This document shows, in pieces, positions 38,326 through 46,125 of a DNA stretch of 64,000 bases. A program made the position numbers and the translations under genes. Position 1 is the stretch's first letter; each line of letters begins with the position of its first letter. The stretch comes from Agreia bicolorata (GTDB lineage: Bacteria; Actinomycetota; Actinomycetes; Actinomycetales; Microbacteriaceae), in contig NZ_JYFC01000001.1 of assembly GCF_000938265.1 (NCBI RefSeq), positions 62,001 to 126,000 of the forward strand, written 5' to 3'. The notes below the pieces were generated by a model. The model ran no database searches, was not told where the DNA came from, and saw nothing but the letters and a program-made list of their open reading frames with translations.

Positions 38326-39399
38326 TCAGATGAGGCGGCGAGGAACGCGCGGGTTCAGGCGCACGACCAATTCCTCGGACATGGTGTCCGTGGCGTTGCC
38401 CCACTCCTGAAGCGTCGGCTCCCCCGCGCTGCCGTCACCCCACACGGTCACGAGATCGCCGACGATGACATCGCTCTCGTCGCCGAGATCGATCCAGGTG
38501 CGGTCCACCTCGAGCGGCAAGACGATCGGATGCCGCCGGCCGCGGACGGCCACACCGATGCGGCCGGGGGCAAGTGTCGAGATGCCATCGGCGAAGCCGA
38601 GGTCGATCGACGCCCGGCGGCGGCCATCCGGAAGTACGTCGATGGCCGTGACGGGGGCGCGCATCGTCATCACCTGACGCAGCCCCATGCTCTCGGCGCT
38701 CGGACCATCGCCAGGCGGAAGGCCGTAGACGAAGGCGCCGAACCGCACGAGATCGAAGCGCGCATCGGATCGCGCGAACCCGGCAGCACTGGCCGCCAGG
38801 TGCCGCAGAGGCACCCGCACACCGAGTTCACGCGCGACGTCTACGGCCTTCTCGAAGCGGGCGATCGAGAGCGAATCCTCGTGGTCATTGGCCTCGGCGA
38901 TATGAGTCCAGACGGCGACGATCTCGACGATCCCCTGATTCTCCAGCGCCCGTGCGTGTGAAACGAGCCCGGGCCAGTCGTCGACTGTCGCACCGTTGCG
39001 GTGCAGCCCCGTGTCGATCTTGAGGTGAACCCGAGCGGCGTCCGGGCGCCCAGCGGCGGAGATGGTGTGCAGTTGATCGACGGTCGAGATGCCGAGGTCG
39101 ATCGAGGCCGAGATGGCAGGCCCGAGGTCTTCTGCAGGATCGAGTAGCCAGGCGAAAATCCGCGTCGGAGGCGAGATGCCTGCCTCGCGCAGCGCCAGCG
39201 CGGTTGGCACGTCGAGAGCACCGATCCACGAGACGCCTGCGTCGACAGCGGTTCGGGCCACATCGACGAGTCCGTGCCCGTACGCATCGTTCTTGACCAC
39301 GACCATGACCTGAGACGGTGCCACACGCGTGGTGAGCACACCGAGGTTGTGGCGCAGCGCCCCGAGATCGATGAGAATCTCGCTGGTGGAGGTCGTCAT
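38326..39399 (-). CDS. alr: Alanine racemase homologue A: has PLP lysine, lacks catalytic tyrosine
   Basis: This 357-residue protein has the full racemase barrel: LIDLGALRHNLG, the PLP lysine (Lys36) in VVVKNDAYGHG, HLKIDTGLHRNG, and VRFGAFVYGLPPG with the pyridine-contacting Arg. In the C-terminal domain, however, the loop that normally reads GVSYGxT is missing: APVTAIDVLPDGRRRASIDLGFADG joins the strands directly, so the second catalytic base (Tyr265 in Geobacillus Alr) is absent, and GRxxMD is replaced by PLEVDRTW. The ATG overlaps the upstream gene's stop (ATGA). The upstream gene carries the missing tyrosine. Substrate is unproven. Confidence 0.85.
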   Translation of the reverse strand: MTTSTSEILIDLGALRHNLGVLTTRVAPSQVMVVVKNDAYGHGLVDVARTAVDAGVSWIGALDVPTALALREAGISPPTRIFAWLLDPAEDLGPAISASIDLGISTVDQLHTISAAGRPDAARVHLKIDTGLHRNGATVDDWPGLVSHARALENQGIVEIVAVWTHIAEANDHEDSLSIARFEKAVDVARELGVRVPLRHLAASAAGFARSDARFDLVRFGAFVYGLPPGDGPSAESMGLRQVMTMRAPVTAIDVLPDGRRRASIDLGFADGISTLAPGRIGVAVRGRRHPIVLPLEVDRTWIDLGDESDVIVGDLVTVWGDGSAGEPTLQEWGNATDTMSEELVVRLNPRVPRRLI

Positions 39400-40148
39400 G
39401 CGTAACTCCGAACGATTCTGTCGCCCAGCGACGCGGTGACCTCCGCGGCGGTCTTTCCCAGGCTTGCGGCCCACGAAACCGGAGACGGATACCCCTTGGC
39501 CTCGTCTCCGAAGAGCACGACCTCGTCGCCCGGTGAGACAGGATTCTCGCCGACGTCGAGCATAAAGACGTCCATAGCCACTCGCCCGGCGATGGGATGG
39601 GTGGAGCCGGCGAACCATGCCCGCCCGCCGTTGCACGCGTGCCGGTCGATGCCGTCGCTGTAGCCGAGGCACACCATGGCGAGCGTCGTCGGTCGAGCGG
39701 TGCGATAGACGTATCCGTATGAGACGCCTTCGTCGGCGCTGACCCTCTTGATCGAGAGAACACAGGCAGAGAGAGTCATCGCGGGTAGAAGACCACGACC
39801 CCGAGGATCGGGGACAGTGGCTGTGTCGAGCCCGAAGATCTCGGGGCCGATGAGCCTCGCCTCGGCGGAGTTGAACTGGGAACGCAGGATGGCGGGAATC
39901 GAGACGCCCGATTCGCGAACGGCTCGCGCGTCGTCGTCGTGCGACACCAGAAAAGCATCGATCGCCTCGCCGTCGAGGGCCGCGGCAATGGCCACTGCAC
40001 CGTGACCGTATGCATCGCCGCGCAGATCGACCACGATTCCGTGCGGCGACGCTTCAACGATCAGGATGCGCGCATTGCCGCGTACGATCGCCAGATCGAT
40101 CGCCGCGCGGCGCGGCGGCGACGGGTGAGTCGTGAGAGCTGACGACAT
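39396..40148 (-). CDS. Alanine racemase homologue B: half barrel, lacks PLP lysine, keeps catalytic tyrosine
   Basis: The 250-residue protein has the first part of a racemase barrel (about 13-105), but the PLP lysine is Arg43 in DLRGDAYGHG and the segments for roughly strands 5-8 are missing. The C-terminal domain (about 123-250) is complete: MTLSACVLSIKRV, the catalytic Tyr144 in GVSYGYVYRT, LGYSDGIDR and GRVAMDVFMLDVG. It cannot form its own PLP enzyme but could donate Tyr144 to homologue A. The ATG is two bases after the gatD stop; an in-frame GTG at 40151 is possible. Confidence 0.85.
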   Translation of the reverse strand: MSSALTTHPSPPRRAAIDLAIVRGNARILIVEASPHGIVVDLRGDAYGHGAVAIAAALDGEAIDAFLVSHDDDARAVRESGVSIPAILRSQFNSAEARLIGPEIFGLDTATVPDPRGRGLLPAMTLSACVLSIKRVSADEGVSYGYVYRTARPTTLAMVCLGYSDGIDRHACNGGRAWFAGSTHPIAGRVAMDVFMLDVGENPVSPGDEVVLFGDEAKGYPSPVSWAASLGKTAAEVTASLGDRIVRSYA

Positions 40149-40150
40149 CA

Positions 40151-40900
40151 CTAGATCGTCGTGAAGACGCTCTTGACGTTCGCGACGATGACTTCTCGTG
40201 ACTTGGCGGCCAGGCGATCGAGCTCCGCGTGTGCCGTGGACGGTGCATAGGCCACGTCTCGGCGTTCCAGCGCGGCTCGGATGATCGCGTCGCTGAGCGA
40301 AGGGTTCAACGGAAGCACCGGCCCCTTCGTCTGGGTCGCGACGGATGAGCCTGAGATGACGCCTTCGCGTCCGTTGCCATTGCCACCACCGGAGGTGACG
40401 ACGCCGAGCGGTACCGCCCCGGCCTCGAGGTTCCATTCCGATGCGTTGTCTTCGAAGCCCACGACGGTTCCGTGCGCCGACTCGACGACGATGTATCCGA
40501 CCTGACGAGGAACTCCGCGTCGCGCCGAGAACGGGAAGATTCCCACTCCGTCGAGAACTGTCCCATCGGCGAGCGTGATGCCTCCTCCGAGGAGCTCGGC
40601 TCCGGCTCCGACGGCGAAGAAGGGCACACCGTCGTCTGCGAGCGAGCGGAGAGCGTCGGCATTCTCGATGAGGTCGGCGTGCACCGCGCGTACAGCGGAG
40701 ATCGGACCGTTGCCGATCACGACGATGTCGGCATCTTTCGGAACGCGTCGACCGATCGTGTGCTGCACGACGTCGACGCGATGACCCGCCCGTTCGAGAC
40801 GAGCCCGCAGCGCAGTGACGTTGCCGCGCTCACCGCTCGCCTCGAGGTGGTCAGGGTACAGCTCGAGAATCGAGACGGACTGTGCGGATGACGAACTCAA
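40151..40900 (-). CDS. gatD: GatD-like class I amidotransferase homologue without catalytic Cys or His
   Basis: GatD normally supplies ammonia to MurT to amidate D-Glu of lipid II. This 249-residue homologue keeps the fold (ILELYPDHLEASGERGNV, VVIGNGPISAVR, LDGVGIFPFSA) but the nucleophile elbow reads FFAVGAGAELLG, with Gly98 where ICGGYQ has Cys, and the His of YLHGPLLPKNP is Lys192 in TQTKGPVLPLNP. The protein contains no Cys at all. It starts at a TTG overlapping the murT stop (TTGA), with GGAGG 7 nt upstream. It is very likely glutaminase-dead but intact and expressed. Confidence 0.85.
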   Translation of the reverse strand: MSSSSAQSVSILELYPDHLEASGERGNVTALRARLERAGHRVDVVQHTIGRRVPKDADIVVIGNGPISAVRAVHADLIENADALRSLADDGVPFFAVGAGAELLGGGITLADGTVLDGVGIFPFSARRGVPRQVGYIVVESAHGTVVGFEDNASEWNLEAGAVPLGVVTSGGGNGNGREGVISGSSVATQTKGPVLPLNPSLSDAIIRAALERRDVAYAPSTAHAELDRLAAKSREVIVANVKSVFTTI

Positions 40901-42177
40901 AACGAGACCTCCATGTCGCCGTAACCGATGATCTTTCTCGCGAGCATCATCTGCTCATAGTTGACGACCCACGTCTTATGGCCCGTTGCGGGTGCCGGAA
41001 GAGCGCGCATCAGTTCGATGGCCTTCTTGAGGTCTGGTTCGATCGTGCCGACGGGAATTCCCTCGTGCTCGAGGCGGAGCGCGAACTGCCATGCCTTCGC
41101 GCCCGTGAGCACATCGACGTGATCGAGTTGCACGAAATCGATGTCGTAGAGCCAGGAGACGTCGGGAGTGCCCTCGTCGATGGCGACCATGACCTGCTCG
41201 GGTGCTGCAGGAAGGGCGTCGAGATTGAGCTGGAGACTCGCGGCGTTCTTGAACATAACGAACTCCACCTTCTCGTCGCCGAAGTCGAGCAACTCGCCGC
41301 GCCCATAGGCCGGCGTCATCGATGAGAATGCTGCCGATGCCTTCGCGAGGTCGAATTCGGTGCCGAGCAGCTGCGCCGCCGTCGCGAGTGCCGCCGCGGC
41401 ATCGATGCCGTAGTGCAGTCCCTTTGCGGGGAGCGCGATGTCGGCCAGTTCGCCCCCGACCCGAATGCGGGCTCCGGTGCTGTCCCACGACTCGAGTTCG
41501 GCCAGCGCATCGAGCGGCGCCGTCGACGCCTCTTCGCGGTGGTTCGCCGCGTTGAAGAGGCCGTGCGCGGAGTCGGCGACCAATTTCGCCGAGGCCCCGA
41601 AGTAGGTGACATCGGGAACAACGGCTGCCTTCTTCGTGAGGATCTCGCCGATCTTCGACAAATAAGCGTCGTCGCGGTTGCTGATGACGTGCTTCGTCGC
41701 CACCGCCGCCGTGTCGAGCATCATGTCGGCGACGACCTCGGTCTCGAAGAACCTATAGAGCTGGTCGACCTGCACGTTGAGCATGAGAATCGTCGACGGC
41801 AGCAGGGTCTTCGACAGCTCGAGCGCGAACGCCTCGTCGACTTCGAGGATTCCGATGTCCGCCTTCAGCTTTGCGGTAACGCTGACCTCGGACAGAAGGG
41901 CCGACGAAATTCCCTGCGGAAGGTTCGCCCCCGATGGGTTGGTGAACACCGTGAGGCCGTGCCCACGGAGAACCTCCGTGAGCATGTGGGTGGTCGTCGA
42001 CTTGCCATTGGATCCGAGGACGAAGACGACGCCGTATTCGAACTGGGCGACCACATTCTTGATGAAGCCGGGCGCCATCTTGTTGACGATGTACCCGGGC
42101 AGCGCCGATCCGCCGCCGCGGGCCCGGGTGACGGCCCGAACCGCGCGACCGACGAGGACGGGCGCGATATAACGCAT
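40897..42177 (-). CDS. murT: MurT-like Mur ligase homologue lacking the zinc ribbon
   Basis: A 426-residue Mur-ligase-fold protein. The P-loop is VFVLGSNGKSTTTHML (about 52-66), followed by NPSGANLPQGI and LEVDEAFALE, and the C-terminal MurT (DUF1727) domain with PDVSWLYDIDF near 345. Canonical MurT carries a Cys4 zinc ribbon in the central domain; here the corresponding region (about 195-255) has none and the protein has no Cys. The usual KNPAG and NDN motifs read KNAAS and DEG. It probably still activates the D-Glu carboxyl with ATP, but the nucleophile may differ. It starts 7 bases after the sigA stop. Confidence 0.85.
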   Translation of the reverse strand: MRYIAPVLVGRAVRAVTRARGGGSALPGYIVNKMAPGFIKNVVAQFEYGVVFVLGSNGKSTTTHMLTEVLRGHGLTVFTNPSGANLPQGISSALLSEVSVTAKLKADIGILEVDEAFALELSKTLLPSTILMLNVQVDQLYRFFETEVVADMMLDTAAVATKHVISNRDDAYLSKIGEILTKKAAVVPDVTYFGASAKLVADSAHGLFNAANHREEASTAPLDALAELESWDSTGARIRVGGELADIALPAKGLHYGIDAAAALATAAQLLGTEFDLAKASAAFSSMTPAYGRGELLDFGDEKVEFVMFKNAASLQLNLDALPAAPEQVMVAIDEGTPDVSWLYDIDFVQLDHVDVLTGAKAWQFALRLEHEGIPVGTIEPDLKKAIELMRALPAPATGHKTWVVNYEQMMLARKIIGYGDMEVSF

Positions 42178-42184
42178 CCGCGGC

Positions 42185-43510
42185 CTACTCGAGGTAGTCG
42201 CGCAGAGACTGCGACCGCGACGGGTGGCGAAGCTTCGCCATCGTCTTCGACTCGATCTGCCGGATGCGCTCACGGGTGACCCCGAATGTGTCACCGATCT
42301 GGTCGAGCGTCTTCGGCATGCCGTCACCGAGGCCGAAGCGCATGCGGATGACGCCGGCTTCGCGCTCGGAGAGCGAATCGAGAAGCGACTCGAGCTGCTT
42401 CTGCAGCATCGTGAAGCCCACGGCGTCGGCCGGGACGACCGCCTCAGTGTCTTCGATCAAGTCGCCGAACTCGCTGTCGCCGTCTTCACCCAGAGGCGTG
42501 TGCAGCGAGATGGGCTCGCGTCCATACTTCTGCACCTCGACGACCTTCTCAGGGGTCATGTCGAGCTCGCGCGACAGTTCTTCGGGCGTGGGTTCGCGTC
42601 CCAGATCCTGAAGCATCTGGCGCTGCACGCGGGCGAGCTTGTTGATGACCTCGACCATGTGCACCGGAATACGGATGGTGCGGGCCTGGTCGGCCATCGC
42701 CCGGGTGATCGCCTGCCGGATCCACCAGGTCGCGTAGGTGGAGAACTTGAAGCCCTTGGTGTAGTCGAACTTCTCGACCGCACGGATAAGGCCCAGGTTT
42801 CCCTCCTGGATGAGGTCGAGGAACTGCATTCCACGGCCCGTGTAGCGCTTCGCCAGGCTGACGACAAGACGCAGGTTGGCGCCGAGCAGGTGGCTCTTGG
42901 CGCGAGCGCCGTCGCGGGCGACCCACTGGAGCTCACGACCGTAGGCCGACTTCTTCTCTGCCTCGCTCATCGTCGACATGGTGTCTTCGGCGAAGAGCCC
43001 CGCTTCGATACGCATGGCGAGTTCGACCTCTTCGGCCGCGTTCAGAAGCGCGACCTTGCCGATCTGCTTCAAGTAGTCCTTGACAGGATCGGCCGTGGCA
43101 CCGGTGATCGCGGTCGAGTAGACCGGAACATCGCTATCGTCGTCGGCGTCGGAGATGACCAGGGCTCCTGCGGGCAGAACGATCTCAGCCGCGGGCTTGG
43201 GCGATCCGTCGTCGGACTCGTCGTCGGTCGTGGTCTCGTCTTCGTCGACGACGACCTCGATGACGACGCCTGCCTCGGCATCGTCGTCATCAGCGCCGGG
43301 GCCGTCGGCTTCAGCGGCGGCCTTGGCCTTCTTAGCGGCCGCAGCGGTCTTCGCCGCAGCAGCCTTCGTGGGAGCTTTTGGTGCCTTCGTCGCGGGCGCC
43401 TTGGCAGCCGCAGCCTTTGCGGCAGCGGCCTTCGTCACCGGCTTTGCTTTCTCGGCAGCAGGCTCGTCAGCGACGGGTTCGAGTGTTGTGGTTGATTTGC
43501 GGGTGGCCAT
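42185..43510 (-). CDS. sigA: Principal RNA polymerase sigma factor (SigA/HrdB type)
   Basis: The 441-residue sigma-70 protein has an Ala/Lys/Pro-rich N-terminal tail (about 15-60), an acidic stretch, then region 1.2 ([17 protein letters not shown]), region 2 ([20 protein letters not shown] and [17 protein letters not shown]), region 3 and region 4 ([20 protein letters not shown]). This is the full-length group 1 architecture. AAAGGTGA precedes the ATG at 43510. murT starts 7 bases after its stop, so the cell-wall genes can be read through from it. Confidence 0.95.
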   Translation of the reverse strand: MATRKSTTTLEPVADEPAAEKAKPVTKAAAAKAAAAKAPATKAPKAPTKAAAAKTAAAAKKAKAAAEADGPGADDDDAEAGVVIEVVVDEDETTTDDESDDGSPKPAAEIVLPAGALVISDADDDSDVPVYSTAITGATADPVKDYLKQIGKVALLNAAEEVELAMRIEAGLFAEDTMSTMSEAEKKSAYGRELQWVARDGARAKSHLLGANLRLVVSLAKRYTGRGMQFLDLIQEGNLGLIRAVEKFDYTKGFKFSTYATWWIRQAITRAMADQARTIRIPVHMVEVINKLARVQRQMLQDLGREPTPEELSRELDMTPEKVVEVQKYGREPISLHTPLGEDGDSEFGDLIEDTEAVVPADAVGFTMLQKQLESLLDSLSEREAGVIRMRFGLGDGMPKTLDQIGDTFGVTRERIRQIESKTMAKLRHPSRSQSLRDYLE

Positions 43511-43710
43511 ACGATCACCTTTCACGCCGGTCTCACCGGGTGGATTCGACTCTCATGAGCCGATGCCAATTGGAGGCTGGAGTTGTTTTCTGACATTACT
43601 AAGACCCATGTCAAGTGCTGGTTTCTTTTGTGTCTGGTTGGCCAGACACCCTGCACAAGAACGGGTCTCGATTCTCAATTATTGCACGGATTGCAGAGCG
43701 GCCCCTCCGC
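43511..43710. other. sigA upstream region with an inverted repeat
   Basis: No gene seen. An 8-bp inverted repeat with a 4-base loop (GTGTCTGG/CCAGACAC, 43630-43649) lies about 120 bases before sigA. TTGACA occurs on the minus strand at 43614-43609, but no convincing -10 follows at the usual distance. Confidence 0.45.
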
Positions 43711-45036
43711 CTACGGGCGTCGGCGCCTCCACTGTCCTACCAATGCAACCCATAAAGGGGCCACAGATATTCCCTCGTCCTCCTGGAGTCGCCGCCGTGT
43801 GTGGCGACGGGCTCGCAGAAGAAAGAGAACGCCCGAGCCGATCACCACGTATTGAATCGAGAAGGCCAACCTGAAGGCATCCATCGAATAGAGGGTCGTG
43901 CTCAGGCCGACGTCGTACTGAACATCGAGGATGACCCCGATCAAGAACAGCATGACGAAGCTGGCCATAAATCCGCCCACGTTCACGACGCCGTTCGCCG
44001 AGCCGAGGGAGCGGGCCGGATTGAAGGATCGCGCGAAATCGAATCCGATCAGGGAGCCGGGGCCGCCGATGCCGAGCGTCACGGTGAGGATCGCGATCAG
44101 CCAGATCGGAGGAACGCCCGGCCACAGGAGCACACCGCCCCAGACCACTCCGAGAGTCGCGGTGATGCCCAGCACGAGGTTCGATCTTCGCAGCGGGAAG
44201 CGGGCGCTCAGAATTCCGAGGATAGGGCCCGCCACCATGCCTGAGATCACGATCACGACGAGAAAAGCCGACGCAGTGCCGCGGTCGAGGCCCACGGCGG
44301 AAACGAGGAAGGGGAATCCCCAGAAAATAGTGAACACCGTTCCCGACGACTGGCTCACAAAATGAGACCAGAAGCCCAACTGCGTTCCCGGCCTGCGCAA
44401 GGTGGGCCCCAGCATCCGGAGCGCCTCGCGCATGCTGGCGACCTGCCCGCTGCCCGGGGCATCCGGCGGGCGATTCGTGAGAAACACGATCGATAGCACG
44501 AGAGCGCTGAACGACAGGGCAGCGGCGACCGAGAACGCGGGCGACCACCCGAAGGTGTGCAGAACCCAGGCGAACGGCAGCGCCGAGAGCACCTGTCCGA
44601 GCTGCCCGACGTTGCCGACCCATTGGCTGAGTTGAGGCACGATCGGCCCGGAGAACCAGGAGTTGACGAGTCGAATGACCGAGATGAACACGGCCGCATC
44701 GCCCGCTCCGACGAAGATCCGCCCGAGGACGGCAGTCGGAATGTCCGGCGCGAACGACAGGACGACCTGGCCCGCCACCATCAGCGTGCATCCGACCGAG
44801 ATCAGCCACTTCGGTCCTACCCGGTCGATGAGGATGCCGACCGGAATCTGCAATCCGGCGTAGACGATGAGTTGGACGACGGCGAGCGTCGACAGAAGTG
44901 CTGCCGACGAATCGAAGCGTGCTGCGGCATCGACTCCGGCAACGCCGAGTGTCGTGCGCTGCATCACCGCCGTCATATAGGCGAAAACGCTGACTCCGAA
45001 TACGAGCCAGGCGCGTCGGGAGTTCACGTGCTTCAT
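43711..45036 (-). CDS. MFS transporter, 12 spans
   Basis: A 441-residue major facilitator with twelve hydrophobic spans; the motif A region reads PVGILIDRVGPKWLISVG, and GRIFVGAGDAAVFISVIRL marks span 4. Substrate unknown; closest in style to nitrate/oligosaccharide or metabolite permeases of actinobacteria. The ATG at 45036 has no strong ribosome binding site. The C-terminus ends in a basic tail. Confidence 0.85.
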   Translation of the reverse strand: MKHVNSRRAWLVFGVSVFAYMTAVMQRTTLGVAGVDAAARFDSSAALLSTLAVVQLIVYAGLQIPVGILIDRVGPKWLISVGCTLMVAGQVVLSFAPDIPTAVLGRIFVGAGDAAVFISVIRLVNSWFSGPIVPQLSQWVGNVGQLGQVLSALPFAWVLHTFGWSPAFSVAAALSFSALVLSIVFLTNRPPDAPGSGQVASMREALRMLGPTLRRPGTQLGFWSHFVSQSSGTVFTIFWGFPFLVSAVGLDRGTASAFLVVIVISGMVAGPILGILSARFPLRRSNLVLGITATLGVVWGGVLLWPGVPPIWLIAILTVTLGIGGPGSLIGFDFARSFNPARSLGSANGVVNVGGFMASFVMLFLIGVILDVQYDVGLSTTLYSMDAFRLAFSIQYVVIGSGVLFLLRARRHTRRRLQEDEGISVAPLWVALVGQWRRRRP

Positions 45037-45105
45037 GCTACGGCCCCGCCGGTGCCGAGCTCGATCTGCAGAGTCAGACTCGCGGAGCCCGATCTGCAGA
45101 CGACG

Positions 45106-46041
45106 TCACAGGCCGAGTGGGGGGCCCGCGTCGTCGTCGCCCGCGCGACGGATGGCGAGGAACTTCTCGAGTTCCTCGGCGATCTCGTCTGCCGACGGCA
45201 GCTCGCCATCCTCATCGGTGAGCGGCGACTTGAGAGGCGTGCCTTGCATGTAGGCGTCGTGGCGCTCCTCGAGGGTGCCGACGAGCTTTTCGAGGTCGCC
45301 GTTGGTGCCGACCTGCTCGTCGATCTTCGAGAGGAACACGCGCCCCTCTTCACGGAGCTTGTCGGTGGGGAAGATCAGCCCGGTGGCGGCGCTGATGCTC
45401 TCGAGACTGGCGAGCGCAGCGAGGGGGAATTCGGTGTCGGCCAGATAGTGGGGAATGAGGAGCGCGAATCCCGCAACGGGGTGGGCCAGCTCCTGAAGAC
45501 GGAACTCGACGAGATGCATCGCGTTGGCCGGAACCTGAGTGTGAGGCTTCCACACGGAGAGAGCGTCGATGAGCTCGAGTCGATTGCCGCTCACGGTCAC
45601 CCTGATGGGCCGGGTGTGCGGAACCGGCATGGGAATGGCGTGAACCGATGTCGTCGTCTTGATCTTGAGGAGGCCGATGATGTCGATGACGGACTTGGTG
45701 AACGCCTCCCACCGGAAATCAGGCTCGAATCCGTTGAGAAAAAGGAAGGGCTGGTTCAACTCGTCTTGCACGAGATAGAGGCGCAGAACGGGCGGCTGAT
45801 AGCCGGTCAGATGATCTTGGTCGAAGTAGATAACGGGCCGCCGAGCGCGGTAGTCGAGAAGGGCATCCGCGTCGAATTCGGCGATGACGCGGTTGCTGAG
45901 ATTCTCGAGAATGTACTCGCCGAGCTGCGCGACGGCACCGCCCGCGTCGGTGAAGCCGGTGAGGCCCACGACCAGGTCGAGGCCCTCCGGAATGTTGCCG
46001 AGCTCGCCGGTGATTTCGTACAGCTCGCTCGAATCCGTCAT
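45106..46041 (-). CDS. PAC2 family protein
   Basis: The 311-residue protein belongs to the PAC2 (proteasome assembly chaperone) family: LDLVVGLTGFTDAGGAVAQLGEYIL, DADALLDYRARRP and SVHAIPMPVPHTRP. Actinobacterial members are conserved but of unknown function. ATG at 46041 has TAGAGT 7 nt upstream (46049-46054, minus), so it is probably leaderless; the longer open frame to 46155 would enter the divergent pepA promoter. Confidence 0.88.
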   Translation of the reverse strand: MTDSSELYEITGELGNIPEGLDLVVGLTGFTDAGGAVAQLGEYILENLSNRVIAEFDADALLDYRARRPVIYFDQDHLTGYQPPVLRLYLVQDELNQPFLFLNGFEPDFRWEAFTKSVIDIIGLLKIKTTTSVHAIPMPVPHTRPIRVTVSGNRLELIDALSVWKPHTQVPANAMHLVEFRLQELAHPVAGFALLIPHYLADTEFPLAALASLESISAATGLIFPTDKLREEGRVFLSKIDEQVGTNGDLEKLVGTLEERHDAYMQGTPLKSPLTDEDGELPSADEIAEELEKFLAIRRAGDDDAGPPLGL

Positions 46042-46125
46042 GAATTCAACTCTAATCGCGACGGTTGACGCCACCGGCCTGCCCCGGCATGCCGAGAGCG
46101 AACATCCGCGCCATAGGGTTGAAGC

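Noticed and set aside
38326-40148. The two racemase genes as a frameshifted or duplicated single gene
   Set aside because: Each has its own complete C-terminal domain and start, they overlap by ATGA, and the losses are complementary rather than random.
40151-40900. GatD homologue as a pseudogene
   Set aside because: Full length, undisrupted, with strong ribosome binding site and translational coupling on both sides.
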